Notes under the pieces: model-generated | The model's input: only the letters and a program-made list of their open reading frames with translations | Told to the model about the DNA's origin: nothing | Database searches by the model: none | In this document: piece after piece, positions 1-10,772 of the stretch | How the letters are laid out: every line of letters begins with the position of its first letter | How positions within the stretch are numbered: the first letter of the stretch is position 1 | Source of the DNA: Gammaproteobacteria bacterium | GTDB lineage: Bacteria > Pseudomonadota > Gammaproteobacteria > Chromatiales > Chromatiaceae | NCBI GenBank assembly: GCA_030621975.1 | Contig: JAUXGQ010000005.1 | Span: 1-13,591, forward strand | Length of the DNA stretch: 13,591 nucleotides | Reading direction: 5' to 3' | Made by a program: the position numbers and the translations under genes

Positions 1-3
1 ACT

Positions 4-474
4 TCACCAGCGATAATGCGAGAATGCCTTATTCGCCTCGGCCATGCGATGAGTATCGTCCCGCTTCTTCACGGCCGTTCCCTTGGAATCGGCGGCGTCC
101 ATCAGCTCGCCGGCCAGCCGTAATGCCATGGATTTTTCCGAACGCTTGCGCGAGGCATCGATCAGCCAGCGCATGGCCAGGGAATTGCGTCGATTCGGAC
201 GCACCTCCACCGGCACCTGATAGGTGGCACCGCCAACCCGCCGTGACTTGACTTCGACCAGAGGCCGAACATTTTCCAGGGCCTGATTCAGCACGTCCAG
301 GGCATCGCGCTGGCGCTTTGATGTGACCTGTTCCAAGGCGCCGTACAGAATCTTCTCCGCCACGGCCTTCTTACCGTCCACCATCACCATATTGATGAAT
401 TTAGCAAGCAACTCGCTCCCATACTTGGGATCGGACAGGATATCCCGCTTGGAAGTAACGCGTCTTCTGGACAT
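4..474 (-). CDS. rpsG: 30S ribosomal protein S7
   Basis: S7 is a primary 16S rRNA-binding protein that nucleates assembly of the 30S head and lines the E-site and mRNA exit region. The 156-residue product begins MSRRRVTSKRDIL and ends NKAFSHYRW. It carries the family core GSELLAKFINMVMVDGKK near residues 20-37, then SRRVGGATYQVPVEVRP near 78-94, a basic, highly conserved rRNA-contacting stretch. The length is the common bacterial one, without the C-terminal tail of E. coli K-12. The ATG at 472-474 follows only weak GAG-type Shine-Dalgarno elements (478-480 and 483-485), so translation may be partly coupled to rpsL, 30 nt upstream. The TGA stop at 4-6 lies within the window, so the gene is complete. 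As second gene of a str-type operon it should be followed outside the window by fusA. Confidence 0.98.
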   Translation of the reverse strand: MSRRRVTSKRDILSDPKYGSELLAKFINMVMVDGKKAVAEKILYGALEQVTSKRQRDALDVLNQALENVRPLVEVKSRRVGGATYQVPVEVRPNRRNSLAMRWLIDASRKRSEKSMALRLAGELMDAADSKGTAVKKRDDTHRMAEANKAFSHYRW

Positions 475-504
475 AATCTCAACTCATCGGGCTAGGTTGG
501 CGAA

Positions 505-879
505 TCAGCTCTTGGGGCGCTTGGCGCCATACTTGGATCGTCCCTGTCGCCGGGTCTCGACACCGGTGGTATCCAGGCTGCCGCGCACCGTATGGTAGCG
601 CACGCCCGGCAGGTCTTTTACACGTCCCCCGCGAATCAGGATCACCGAGTGCTCCTGGAGGTTGTGTCCTTCCCCGCCGATATAGGTAGTCACCTCGTAA
701 CCATTGGTTAACCGTACTCGAGCCACTTTACGCAACGCGGAATTCGGCTTTTTCGGTGTCGTGGTGTAGACACGGGTACAAACGCCTCTTTTCTGAGGAC
801 AGGACTCCAGCGCAGGCACGTTACTCTTCTCGATTTTCCGCTTCCTGGGCTTACGCACAAGCTGATTGATCGTTGTCAT
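505..879 (-). CDS. rpsL: 30S ribosomal protein S12
   Basis: S12 sits at the 30S decoding centre and controls tRNA selection accuracy. The 124-residue protein starts MTTINQLVRKPRKRK, contains CPQKRGVCTRVYTTTPKKPNSALRK, and later GEGHNLQEHSVILIRGGRVKDLPG. The lysines in TTPKKPNS and GGRVKDLPG, the classical sites of streptomycin-resistance changes, are wild type. The aspartate in KDLPG is the residue methylthiolated by RimO in relatives. The frame stays open upstream to an ATG at 1017, but that would add 46 arginine-rich, non-homologous residues. The ATG at 877-879 gives exactly the family length and has a Shine-Dalgarno site. It is the first gene of the str operon, 273 nt after rpoC, with its own promoter at 1081-1109. 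Confidence 0.98.
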   Translation of the reverse strand: MTTINQLVRKPRKRKIEKSNVPALESCPQKRGVCTRVYTTTPKKPNSALRKVARVRLTNGYEVTTYIGGEGHNLQEHSVILIRGGRVKDLPGVRYHTVRGSLDTTGVETRRQGRSKYGAKRPKS

Positions 880-883
880 CTGT

Positions 884-893
884 CTCCGTCTCC
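884..893 (-). promoter_or_regulatory. rpsL ribosome binding site, doubled GGAG
   Basis: Read on the minus strand, two GGAG words lie in tandem before the rpsL ATG. One is 10 nt and the other 4 nt from the start codon. The upstream copy is close to normal spacing. The pair supports the start at 879 over the longer reading frame. Confidence 0.7.
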
Positions 894-1003
894 GACGCCG
901 CCCGACCGCAATTTCCCACTGCAAACCGCGATAACCGACACCCCGCCCCGCTCGTAACTCTAAGCGCCGGGTGAAGCCGGTTTTCCAGGCTGATATCCTT
1001 GTC

Positions 1004-1024
1004 CCACAGCCGGTCACGCTGTGG
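1004..1024 (-). other. rpsL leader hairpin 2
   Basis: A perfect 7-bp inverted repeat, CCACAGC / GCTGTGG, has a 7-nt loop and lies in the 5' leader between the str promoter and rpsL. No T tract follows on the minus strand, so it is not an intrinsic terminator by itself. It could act as a leader stem-loop or an antiterminator partner for the hairpin just upstream. Confidence 0.5.
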
Positions 1025-1027
1025 TAT

Positions 1028-1069
1028 AGAACGAGAAACGACAGGCTCGGCGCTCGGACCGGCCTGTCG
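1028..1069 (-). terminator. Candidate attenuator or weak terminator at the start of the rpsL leader
   Basis: On the minus strand CGACAGGC (1062-1069) and GCCTGTCG (1039-1046) form a perfect 8-bp stem. Three more pairs (CGG/CCG) can form inside it past one bulged A. The stem is followed by TTTCTCGTTCT, a broken U-rich tail. It lies about 5 nt downstream of the predicted transcription start of the str promoter, so it would be one of the first structures in that transcript. It could also end read-through transcripts from rpoC. The imperfect T tract makes full termination doubtful. Confidence 0.45.
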
Positions 1070-1080
1070 AAAGAGCGCGC

Positions 1081-1109
1081 ATTCTATGCTTGCCGCCCCG
1101 CCATGTCAA
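1081..1109 (-). promoter_or_regulatory. Sigma-70 promoter of the str operon (rpsL-rpsG)
   Basis: On the minus strand a perfect -35 TTGACA (1104-1109) is separated by exactly 17 bp from -10 TAGAAT (1081-1086, five of six consensus bases). The next bases, GCGCGC, form a G+C-rich discriminator like those of stringently controlled rRNA and ribosomal protein promoters. Predicted initiation is near 1073-1075, giving a leader of about 195 nt before rpsL. The promoter lies 43 nt past the rpoC stop codon. No A-rich UP element is obvious upstream of the -35. Confidence 0.88.
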
Positions 1110-1130
1110 GATGCTTGTGCTGTCGGGGCG
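1094..1130 (-). repeat. Inverted repeat spanning the -35 of the str promoter
   Basis: CGCCCCG and CGGGGCG arms of 7 bp (1094-1100 and 1124-1130) enclose 23 nt. Inside them lies a smaller CAAG/CTTG dyad (1107-1117) that overlaps the -35 hexamer. It follows the rpoC stop codon, so it could be an RNA 3'-end stem or a DNA operator. No T tract follows, so I do not call it a terminator. Confidence 0.35.
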
Positions 1131-1152
1131 CTCGCAACCGGCGTCCGTTGTC

Positions 1153-5379
<4,227 letters not shown>

Positions 5380-5387
5380 GACCGTTT

Positions 5388-5392
5388 CTCCT
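5388..5392 (-). promoter_or_regulatory. rpoC ribosome binding site deciding a TTG start
   Basis: AGGAG sits 8 nt upstream of the TTG that encodes the first residue of the conserved MKDLLK N-terminus. It lies entirely in the 16-nt rpoB-rpoC gap, which supports initiation at the rare TTG codon. Confidence 0.85.
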
Positions 5393-5395
5393 ATC

Positions 5396-8300
5396 CTAAT
5401 CCTGTTCCAGCTCGATATTGATGCCCAGAGATCGGATCTCTTTGACCAGCACGTTGAACGACTCGGGCATCCCGGCTTCCATGCGGTGATCGCCGTCCAC
5501 GATGTTCTTGTACATGCGGGTACGGCCGTTCACGTCATCCGATTTCACGGTCAACATCTCCTGCAGCGTGTAGGACGCACCGTAGGCTTCCAGCGCCCAG
5601 ACCTCCATCTCACCGAATCGCTGCCCGCCAAACTGCGCCTTACCGCCGAGCGGTTGCTGGGTGACAAGGCTGTAGGGGCCGGTTGAACGCGCGTGCATCT
5701 TGTCATCTACCAAATGGTTGAGTTTCAGCATGTACATATACCCGACGGTAATCGGGCGATCGAACGCGTCTCCGGTACGCCCATCGTAGAGTGTGGTCTG
5801 CCCCGACGTGGGAAGCCCGGCCAGATCGAGCATCGCCTTGATCTCTTGTTCGGCGGCGCCATCGAACACCGGGGTTGCCATGGGCACGCCTTGCTTCAGG
5901 TTTTCCGCAAGCTCCCGGACCTCATCATCGTTCAAGACCACCGGGTCCTGCGTAGCGCCGCCGACGTTGTAGATCTGATCCAGAAAACCGCGCAGTTCCT
6001 TGACCACACCGCCGGACGCCAACAACTCGCCGATCCTGTAACCCAGGCCTTTTGCCGCCCAACCCAGATGAGTTTCCAGGACCTGTCCGATATTCATGCG
6101 GGAGGGCACGCCCAGGGGGTTCAACACGATATCCACGGGCACCCCATCCTCGGAATAGGGCATATCCTCCACGGGAACGATGGTCGAGATCACCCCTTTG
6201 TTGCCGTGGCGACCGGCCATCTTGTCGCCCGGCTGAACGCGGCGCTTCACGGCCACATAGACCTTGACCATCTTGAGTACGCCGGGGGCCAGATCATCGC
6301 CGGTGGTCAGCTTGCGGCGCTTTTCCTCGAATCGCCCGCGGGAAGCCTCCCGCTGTTGCTTGACCTGCTCAGCGATGGCCTCCAACTGCACCGCGGTCTC
6401 CTCGTTGCGCAGACGAATCTCCAGCCACTGGTCGCGCTCCAATCCGCCGAGGTAGCCCTTGGTGATCTTGGCGCCCGACTTGAGGCCACCGGGTCCGCCG
6501 TCGGCTAGTTTACCGAGCAGCATCCTCTCAACCCGGGCAAAGGTGTCGTCCTCCAGGATACGCAACTGGTCGTTGAGGTCTTTGCGCACCCGATCCAGTT
6601 CCATTTCCTCGATCTGCAGTGCCCTGGCGTCTTTCTCTACGCCATCGCGGGTGAAAACCTGCACATCGATGACGGTTCCGGCCATGCCTGAGGACACCCG
6701 CAGGGATGTATCCTTCACGTCCGCCGCCTTCTCACCGAAGATGGCGCGCAAGAGTTTCTCTTCCGGGGTCAGCTGGCTTTCACCCTTGGGGGTCACCTTG
6801 CCCACCAGGATATCGCCCTCTGTTACCTCGGCGCCGATGTACACGATGCCGGATTCATCCAGTTTTCCCAGAGCGGCCTCACCCACATTGGGGATATCCC
6901 CGGTAATCTCTTCAGGCCCCAGTTTCGTATCGCGGCCCATACAGGTGAGTTCTTCGATATGAATGGTGGTGAAACGATCTTCCTCCACCACCCGCTCCGA
7001 AATCAGGATGGAATCCTCGAAGTTGTACCCATTCCAGGGCATGAAAGCGACCCGCAGATTCTGCCCCAGAGCCAGTTCCCCCATGTCCGTGGAGGGCCCG
7101 TCCGCCAGCACATCGCCCCTGGCGATGGTGTCTCCCGGTTTTACCAGGGGCCGCTGGTTTATACAGGTATTCTGATTGGAGCGGGTATATTTGGTGAGGT
7201 TGTAGATATCGACGCCTGACTCACCCGCCTCGGTCTCTTCATCGTCCACCCGCACCACGATACGGGCGGCGTCCACGGAATCCACGACGCCACCGCGCCG
7301 GCCCACAACCGTCACCCCCGAATCGACCGCGACCGCACGCTCCATGCCGGTGCCAACCAGCGGCTTCTCCGCGCGCAAGGTCGGCACTGCCTGGCGCTGC
7401 ATATTAGACCCCATGAGTGCCCGGTTGGCATCGTCGTGCTCCAGGAACGGGATCAGGGAGGCCGCCACGGAAACGATCTGCTTCGGTGACACGTCCATGT
7501 ACTGAATCCGGTCGGGCGAAGACAGGGTGAATTCGCTCTGGTGTCGGCAGGAAACCAAGTCGTCTGTCAGCCTGCCGTCTTCATCCACGGTCGTATTGGC
7601 CTGTGCGATGACGAAATTGCCTTCCTCGATGGCGGACAGATACTCCACCTGATCGGTCACCTTGCTGTCTTCCACCTTGCGGTACGGCGTTTCCAGGAAA
7701 CCGAATTCATTAGTGCGGGCGTATACGGCAAGGGAGTTGATCAGGCCGATATTCGGACCTTCCGGGGTTTCAATAGGACAGACCCGTCCGTAATGGGTGG
7801 GATGTACGTCGCGCACCTCGAAACCCGCCCGTTCCCGCGCCAGGCCCCCCGGACCCAACGCGGAGACCCGCCGCTTGTGGGTCACCTCGGAGAGGGGATT
7901 GTTCTGGTCCATGAACTGGGATAGTTGGCTGGAGCCGAAAAACTCTTTGATGGCTGCCGAAACGGGCTTTGCATTGATCATCTCCTGGGGCATCAGACCC
8001 TCGGATTCCGCTAGCGAGAGGCGTTCCTTGACGGCCCGCTCCACCCTGACCAGACCCACCCGGAACTGATTTTCCGCCATTTCGCCCACACAGCGGATAC
8101 GACGATTGCCCAGGTGATCGATATCATCCACGGTACCATTGCCGTTGCGGATATCGATCAACACCTTCAGCGCATCCGTTATGTCCTCTTTCGACAACAC
8201 ACCGGAACCCGTGGCCTCGTTGCGACCCAGGCGCCGATTGAACTTCATGCGGCCGACCGCCGACAGATCGTAACGCTCGGTGCTGAAGAAGAGATTGTTG

Positions 8301-9472
8301 AACAGATTCTGCGCCGCCTCTTTGGTTGGCGGTTCGCCTGGCCGCATCATGCGGTAGATCTCCACCTGTGCTTCCAGTTCATTTGCGGAGGGATCGATAT
8401 TCAGGGTAGTAGAGACGTAAGGGCCATGATCCAGATCATTGGTGAACAGGGTATGGAACTGCTTGATCCCTTTGTCCAGGATCGTTTCCAGGAGTTCCTC
8501 GGTGATCTCCTCGTTGGCGTTTGCCAGAAGCTCGCCGGTCTCGGTATCGACCAGATTGTGCGCCAGGACCTTCCCGATAAGGTACTCCCGGGGTACATCG
8601 AGTTTCTTTACGCCCGCCTGCTCGAGTTGTTTGATGTGGCGCGCGGTGATCCGGCGACCGGCCTCCACAATGACCTCTTTCTTGAGCTTGATATCGAAAA
8701 TGGCGGTTTCGCCCCGCAGACGCTCGGGCATCAGGTCCAGTTTGAACCTGTTCCGACTCAGGTGAATGCTGTCCTTCTCGAAAAACATATCGAGAATCTC
8801 CTCCACCTCGTAACCCAGTGCCCGCAACAGCACCGTGGCCGGCAGTTTACGCCGACGGTCTATGCGTACGAAGACGCTGTCTTTCGGATCGAATTCGAAA
8901 TCCAGCCAGGAGCCCCGGTAGGGAATCACCCGGGCGGAGAACAGTAGCTTACCCGAGGAGTGGGTCTTGCCCTTGTCATGATCGAAAAACACACCGGGTG
9001 ACCGGTGAAGCTGCGAAACGATGACCCTTTCCGTACCGTTTATCACGAAGGTGCCGGTATCCGTCATGAGCGGCAGTTCGCCCATGTACACCTCTTGCTC
9101 CTTGATGTCTTTCACCGTCTTGGACCCGGCAGGAGCTTCCTTGTCGTAGATCACCAGGCGCACCAGTACCCGTAACGGCGCCGCATAGGTGGTGCCCCTG
9201 AGCTGACACTCGCGAACGTCGAAGGCGGGCTCTCCCAGACGGTAGTTCACGTACGCGAGTACCGCGTTTCCGGAATAACTTACTATGGGAAACACGGAGT
9301 TGAAGGCAGCATGCAATCCCACATCGGCACGATCATCCGCGGGCAGGCCGTCCTGCAGAAAATTACGGTAAGAGTCAATCTGGGTCGCCAGAAGAAAGGG
9401 CACATCCAGGATACCAGGGCGTTTGCCGAAATTTTTGCGAATGCGCTTTTTCTCGGTGAAAGAATAGGCCAT
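5396..9472 (-). CDS. rpoB: DNA-directed RNA polymerase subunit beta
   Basis: Beta is the second large subunit of RNA polymerase and holds the rifampicin pocket and active-site lysines. The 1358-residue protein begins MAYSFTEKKRIRKNFGKR and ends INIELEQD. The rifampicin region has FGSSQLSQFMDQNNPL at about 511-527, then THKRRVSALGPGG, offset +6 from E. coli. Residues equivalent to D516, H526 and S531 are wild type. The acidic FEDS motif is near 818-821. The active-site lysines are K1076 (VAVKRR) and K1084 (PGDKMAGRHGNKG). The protein is about 16 residues longer than E. coli RpoB, spread over several small insertions. The ATG follows GAGGG at 8-nt spacing, and the stop is TAG. The gene lies 153 nt after rplL and just before rpoC. 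Confidence 0.99.
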   Translation of the reverse strand: MAYSFTEKKRIRKNFGKRPGILDVPFLLATQIDSYRNFLQDGLPADDRADVGLHAAFNSVFPIVSYSGNAVLAYVNYRLGEPAFDVRECQLRGTTYAAPLRVLVRLVIYDKEAPAGSKTVKDIKEQEVYMGELPLMTDTGTFVINGTERVIVSQLHRSPGVFFDHDKGKTHSSGKLLFSARVIPYRGSWLDFEFDPKDSVFVRIDRRRKLPATVLLRALGYEVEEILDMFFEKDSIHLSRNRFKLDLMPERLRGETAIFDIKLKKEVIVEAGRRITARHIKQLEQAGVKKLDVPREYLIGKVLAHNLVDTETGELLANANEEITEELLETILDKGIKQFHTLFTNDLDHGPYVSTTLNIDPSANELEAQVEIYRMMRPGEPPTKEAAQNLFNNLFFSTERYDLSAVGRMKFNRRLGRNEATGSGVLSKEDITDALKVLIDIRNGNGTVDDIDHLGNRRIRCVGEMAENQFRVGLVRVERAVKERLSLAESEGLMPQEMINAKPVSAAIKEFFGSSQLSQFMDQNNPLSEVTHKRRVSALGPGGLARERAGFEVRDVHPTHYGRVCPIETPEGPNIGLINSLAVYARTNEFGFLETPYRKVEDSKVTDQVEYLSAIEEGNFVIAQANTTVDEDGRLTDDLVSCRHQSEFTLSSPDRIQYMDVSPKQIVSVAASLIPFLEHDDANRALMGSNMQRQAVPTLRAEKPLVGTGMERAVAVDSGVTVVGRRGGVVDSVDAARIVVRVDDEETEAGESGVDIYNLTKYTRSNQNTCINQRPLVKPGDTIARGDVLADGPSTDMGELALGQNLRVAFMPWNGYNFEDSILISERVVEEDRFTTIHIEELTCMGRDTKLGPEEITGDIPNVGEAALGKLDESGIVYIGAEVTEGDILVGKVTPKGESQLTPEEKLLRAIFGEKAADVKDTSLRVSSGMAGTVIDVQVFTRDGVEKDARALQIEEMELDRVRKDLNDQLRILEDDTFARVERMLLGKLADGGPGGLKSGAKITKGYLGGLERDQWLEIRLRNEETAVQLEAIAEQVKQQREASRGRFEEKRRKLTTGDDLAPGVLKMVKVYVAVKRRVQPGDKMAGRHGNKGVISTIVPVEDMPYSEDGVPVDIVLNPLGVPSRMNIGQVLETHLGWAAKGLGYRIGELLASGGVVKELRGFLDQIYNVGGATQDPVVLNDDEVRELAENLKQGVPMATPVFDGAAEQEIKAMLDLAGLPTSGQTTLYDGRTGDAFDRPITVGYMYMLKLNHLVDDKMHARSTGPYSLVTQQPLGGKAQFGGQRFGEMEVWALEAYGASYTLQEMLTVKSDDVNGRTRMYKNIVDGDHRMEAGMPESFNVLVKEIRSLGINIELEQD

Positions 9473-9500
9473 ACTGACGTCCCTCAGGTTACACGCGGAA

Positions 9501-9546
9501 TCGGCCGCGCCGCGGCGCCGACCAGGTACAGGGTAAATCTTTACCC
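9501..9546 (-). other. Secondary dyads in the rpoB 5' leader
   Basis: Two further inverted repeats lie between the attenuator-like hairpin and rpoB. GGGTAAA/TTTACCC (9531-9537 and 9540-9546) is a perfect 7-bp match around 2 nt. A G+C-only dyad has outer arms TCGGC/GCCGA (9501-9505 and 9517-9521). Both could fold in the leader RNA or serve as RNase III-type processing stems, as this interval does in E. coli. No processing site can be proven from sequence. Confidence 0.4.
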
Positions 9547-9558
9547 CGGACAGGCAGG

Positions 9559-9587
9559 AAAGGGCCGGCGACCAGAAGCCGCCAGCC
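9559..9587 (-). terminator. rplL-rpoB attenuator-like hairpin
   Basis: On the minus strand the two 10-nt arms GGCTGGCGGC (9578-9587) and GTCGCCGGCC (9563-9572) pair along their full length with two G-U wobbles. The loop is 5 nt (TTCTG). A short C-TTT tail follows. The position, about 40 nt after the rplL stop and about 90 nt before rpoB, matches the partial terminator that in E. coli lowers beta and beta' synthesis relative to L7/L12. The short T tract is consistent with leaky termination. The strength is inferred, not measured. Confidence 0.6.
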
Positions 9588-9625
9588 TGAATCTTCTATA
9601 GAATAGCAGGCAATCAAGATCCGGA

Positions 9626-10000
9626 TTACTTGATCTCGGCCGTACCGCCCGCTTCTTCCAGTTGTTTCTTGACTGCTTCGGCTTCGTCTTTGGATACGGC
9701 TTCCTTAAGCGTGGCGGGCACACCTTCCACCGTTTCCTTGGCTTCCTTGAGCCCCAGACCAGTCAGGGCCCGAACGGCCTTGATCACCGGGACTTTGGTG
9801 GAACCAAAGCTGGTAAGCACGACGTCGAATTCCGTCTGCTCCTCCTCGGCCTGCGCCTCGGCGCCGCCTGCCGGCGCAGCGGCCACCGCAGCCGCGGCGG
9901 TTACCCCGAATTTCTCTTCCATGGCGGAGATCAGATCGACGACCTCCATCACCGACATGTTGGAAATAGCCTCAAGAATGTCTTCTTTGGATACGGCCAT
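9626..10000 (-). CDS. rplL: 50S ribosomal protein L7/L12
   Basis: This is the ribosomal stalk protein, present as dimers on L10, which recruits and stimulates the GTPases EF-Tu, EF-G, IF2 and RF3. The 124-residue product has the N-terminal dimerisation helices (MAVSKEDILEAISNMSVMEV). An Ala/Gly/Glu-rich flexible hinge follows at about 34-56. The C-terminal factor-binding domain from about 57 includes the signature TGLGLKEAKE at 80-89. The ATG at 9998-10000 has GAGGAG (10007-10012) 6 nt upstream, a strong site that fits its need for several copies per ribosome. The stop is TAA. It lies 61 nt after rplJ. Confidence 0.99.
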   Translation of the reverse strand: MAVSKEDILEAISNMSVMEVVDLISAMEEKFGVTAAAAVAAAPAGGAEAQAEEEQTEFDVVLTSFGSTKVPVIKAVRALTGLGLKEAKETVEGVPATLKEAVSKDEAEAVKKQLEEAGGTAEIK

Positions 10001-10042
10001 CGTTCGCTCCTCAAATATAAAAACTGTGAAAAACCTAGTGTA

Positions 10043-10056
10043 GGGCCGAGCGGCCC
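10043..10056 (-). other. Small hairpin in the rplJ-rplL spacer
   Basis: GGGCCG/CGGCCC is a perfect 6-bp inverted repeat around 2 nt, realistically a 5-bp stem with a 4-nt loop. It lies 5 nt after the rplJ stop. Two T5 runs follow further on, but the first is 9 nt past the stem, so a working terminator is unlikely. The spacer is otherwise A/T-rich up to the rplL Shine-Dalgarno site. Confidence 0.4.
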
Positions 10057-10061
10057 ATGGA

Positions 10062-10589
10062 TCATGCCGCCTCTTTCGCGTCTTTGATCGCTGCTACCGT
10101 ACGGACCAACTTGCCGGGCACCTCATTGAGGGTGCGCGCCAGTTTCTCGACCGGAGCCTTCATGACCGCCATCAGCAAGCTGATGGCCTGATCATAGGTC
10201 GGCATCTTCGCCAGCGTGGAAATCTCACCCGGCTCCAACAGCTTGCCGCCGATGGAGACCAGTTTCACGACCAGCTTTTCATTGGCCTTCGAGAAATCGT
10301 TGATTACCCGCGCTGCCGCACCCGGATCCTCCTGCGAGAAGGCCAGTACCAGCGGACCGGTGAAGCCCTCCTGCATACAGGCAAAATCCGTATTCTCGAC
10401 CGCTCGCCTGGCCAGGGAGTTTTTGACCACCCGCAGATACACACCGGATTTGCGTGCTTCCACACGCAGGGCGTTCATCTGTTCAACGGTCAAGCCCCGG
10501 TACTCCGCGGCAATCCCTGACAAGGCATTGGCTGCAACGTCTGCGACTTCGGCGACAATGGCTTGTTTCTCGGAAAGATTCAATGCCAC
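10062..10589 (-). CDS. rplJ: 50S ribosomal protein L10
   Basis: L10 anchors the L7/L12 dimers to 23S rRNA at the stalk base, next to L11. The protein is 175 residues from a GTG start (10587-10589): MALNLSEKQAIVAEV when GTG is read as Met, ending VRTVAAIKDAKEAA. It has the family core GLTVEQMNALR, then SGVYLRVVKNSLARRAVE, and GPLVLAFSQEDPGAAARV. The frame extends upstream to an ATG at 10640, but those 17 residues match nothing in L10. The GTG has a nine-base anti-SD match 5 nt upstream. Alpha-helices near the C-terminus should bind L12 dimers. The stop is TGA. It is preceded by a structured leader that resembles the L10-(L12)4 feedback site, so autogenous translational repression is likely. 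Confidence 0.98.
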   Translation of the reverse strand: MALNLSEKQAIVAEVADVAANALSGIAAEYRGLTVEQMNALRVEARKSGVYLRVVKNSLARRAVENTDFACMQEGFTGPLVLAFSQEDPGAAARVINDFSKANEKLVVKLVSIGGKLLEPGEISTLAKMPTYDQAISLLMAVMKAPVEKLARTLNEVPGKLVRTVAAIKDAKEAA

Positions 10590-10594
10590 AATCG

Positions 10595-10603
10595 TCACCT
10601 CCT
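10595..10603 (-). promoter_or_regulatory. rplJ Shine-Dalgarno, full anti-SD match
   Basis: AGGAGGTGA, complementary over nine bases to the 3' end of 16S rRNA, lies 5 nt before the GTG start codon (8 nt counted from the AGGAGG core). It fixes the start at 10589. The strength of the site together with a non-ATG codon fits a gene whose initiation is controlled by leader structure. Confidence 0.85.
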
Positions 10604-10612
10604 GACAACGGT

Positions 10613-10633
10613 GGGACAAGACAACCTCGTCCC
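10613..10633 (-). promoter_or_regulatory. Hairpin just upstream of the rplJ Shine-Dalgarno
   Basis: GGGACGAG and CTTGTCCC pair over 8 bp with one G-U wobble around the loop GTTGT. The hairpin ends 9 nt before AGGAGGTGA. It is well placed to rearrange with, or gate access to, the ribosome binding site when L10-L12 binds the upstream leader. The role is inferred. Confidence 0.45.
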
Positions 10634-10712
10634 GGTTCAAACATCAGGGCATCCGGCTGGGACACCCCCCATTTAACGGTACCGTCATCAGGAAAATCCC
10701 GATTCGGGAACA

Positions 10713-10772
10713 CCGTCTGCGCAGGCCGGTAACCATTAAGCACCGCTCAGGTGCACCTGCGGTCTTTGACGG
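10713..10772 (-). promoter_or_regulatory. L10 leader (L10-L12 autoregulatory mRNA site)
   Basis: On the minus strand CCGTC/GACGG (10768-10772 with 10713-10717) closes a second stem CGCAGG/CCTGCG (10756-10761 with 10720-10725). An asymmetric loop lies between them, with AAAGAC on one side and CA on the other, typical of a kink-turn. A third stem, GCACC/GGTGC with loop TGAGC (10740-10754), lies inside and is followed by TTAATGG. The arrangement and the words GTCAAAGACCGCAGGTGC and GCGCAGACGGTG fit what I recall of the Rfam L10_leader element, where L10 bound to L12 dimers represses rplJ-rplL translation. The pairing is directly visible. The family assignment is from memory. Confidence 0.82.

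Noticed and set aside
880..1017. A 46-residue N-terminal extension of S12
   Set aside because: Arginine-rich translation of the leader. Family length and the Shine-Dalgarno site support the start at 879.
5693..8947. Several long plus-strand frames opposite rpoB (such as 5693-6508 and 8114-8947)
   Set aside because: Codon-bias shadows of rpoB, with no recognisable proteins and no evidence of separate expression.
10590..10640. A 17-residue extension of L10 starting at an ATG
   Set aside because: It includes the Shine-Dalgarno site itself and has no homology. The GTG at 10589 is the true start.
10676..10709. The palindrome ACGGTACCGT and the small TCCCG/CGGGA hairpin followed by TTTT in the rplJ leader
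   Set aside because: Visible, but short. The stem is only 5 bp with a 3-nt loop, too weak to call a terminator, and no promoter hexamers fit around the palindrome.
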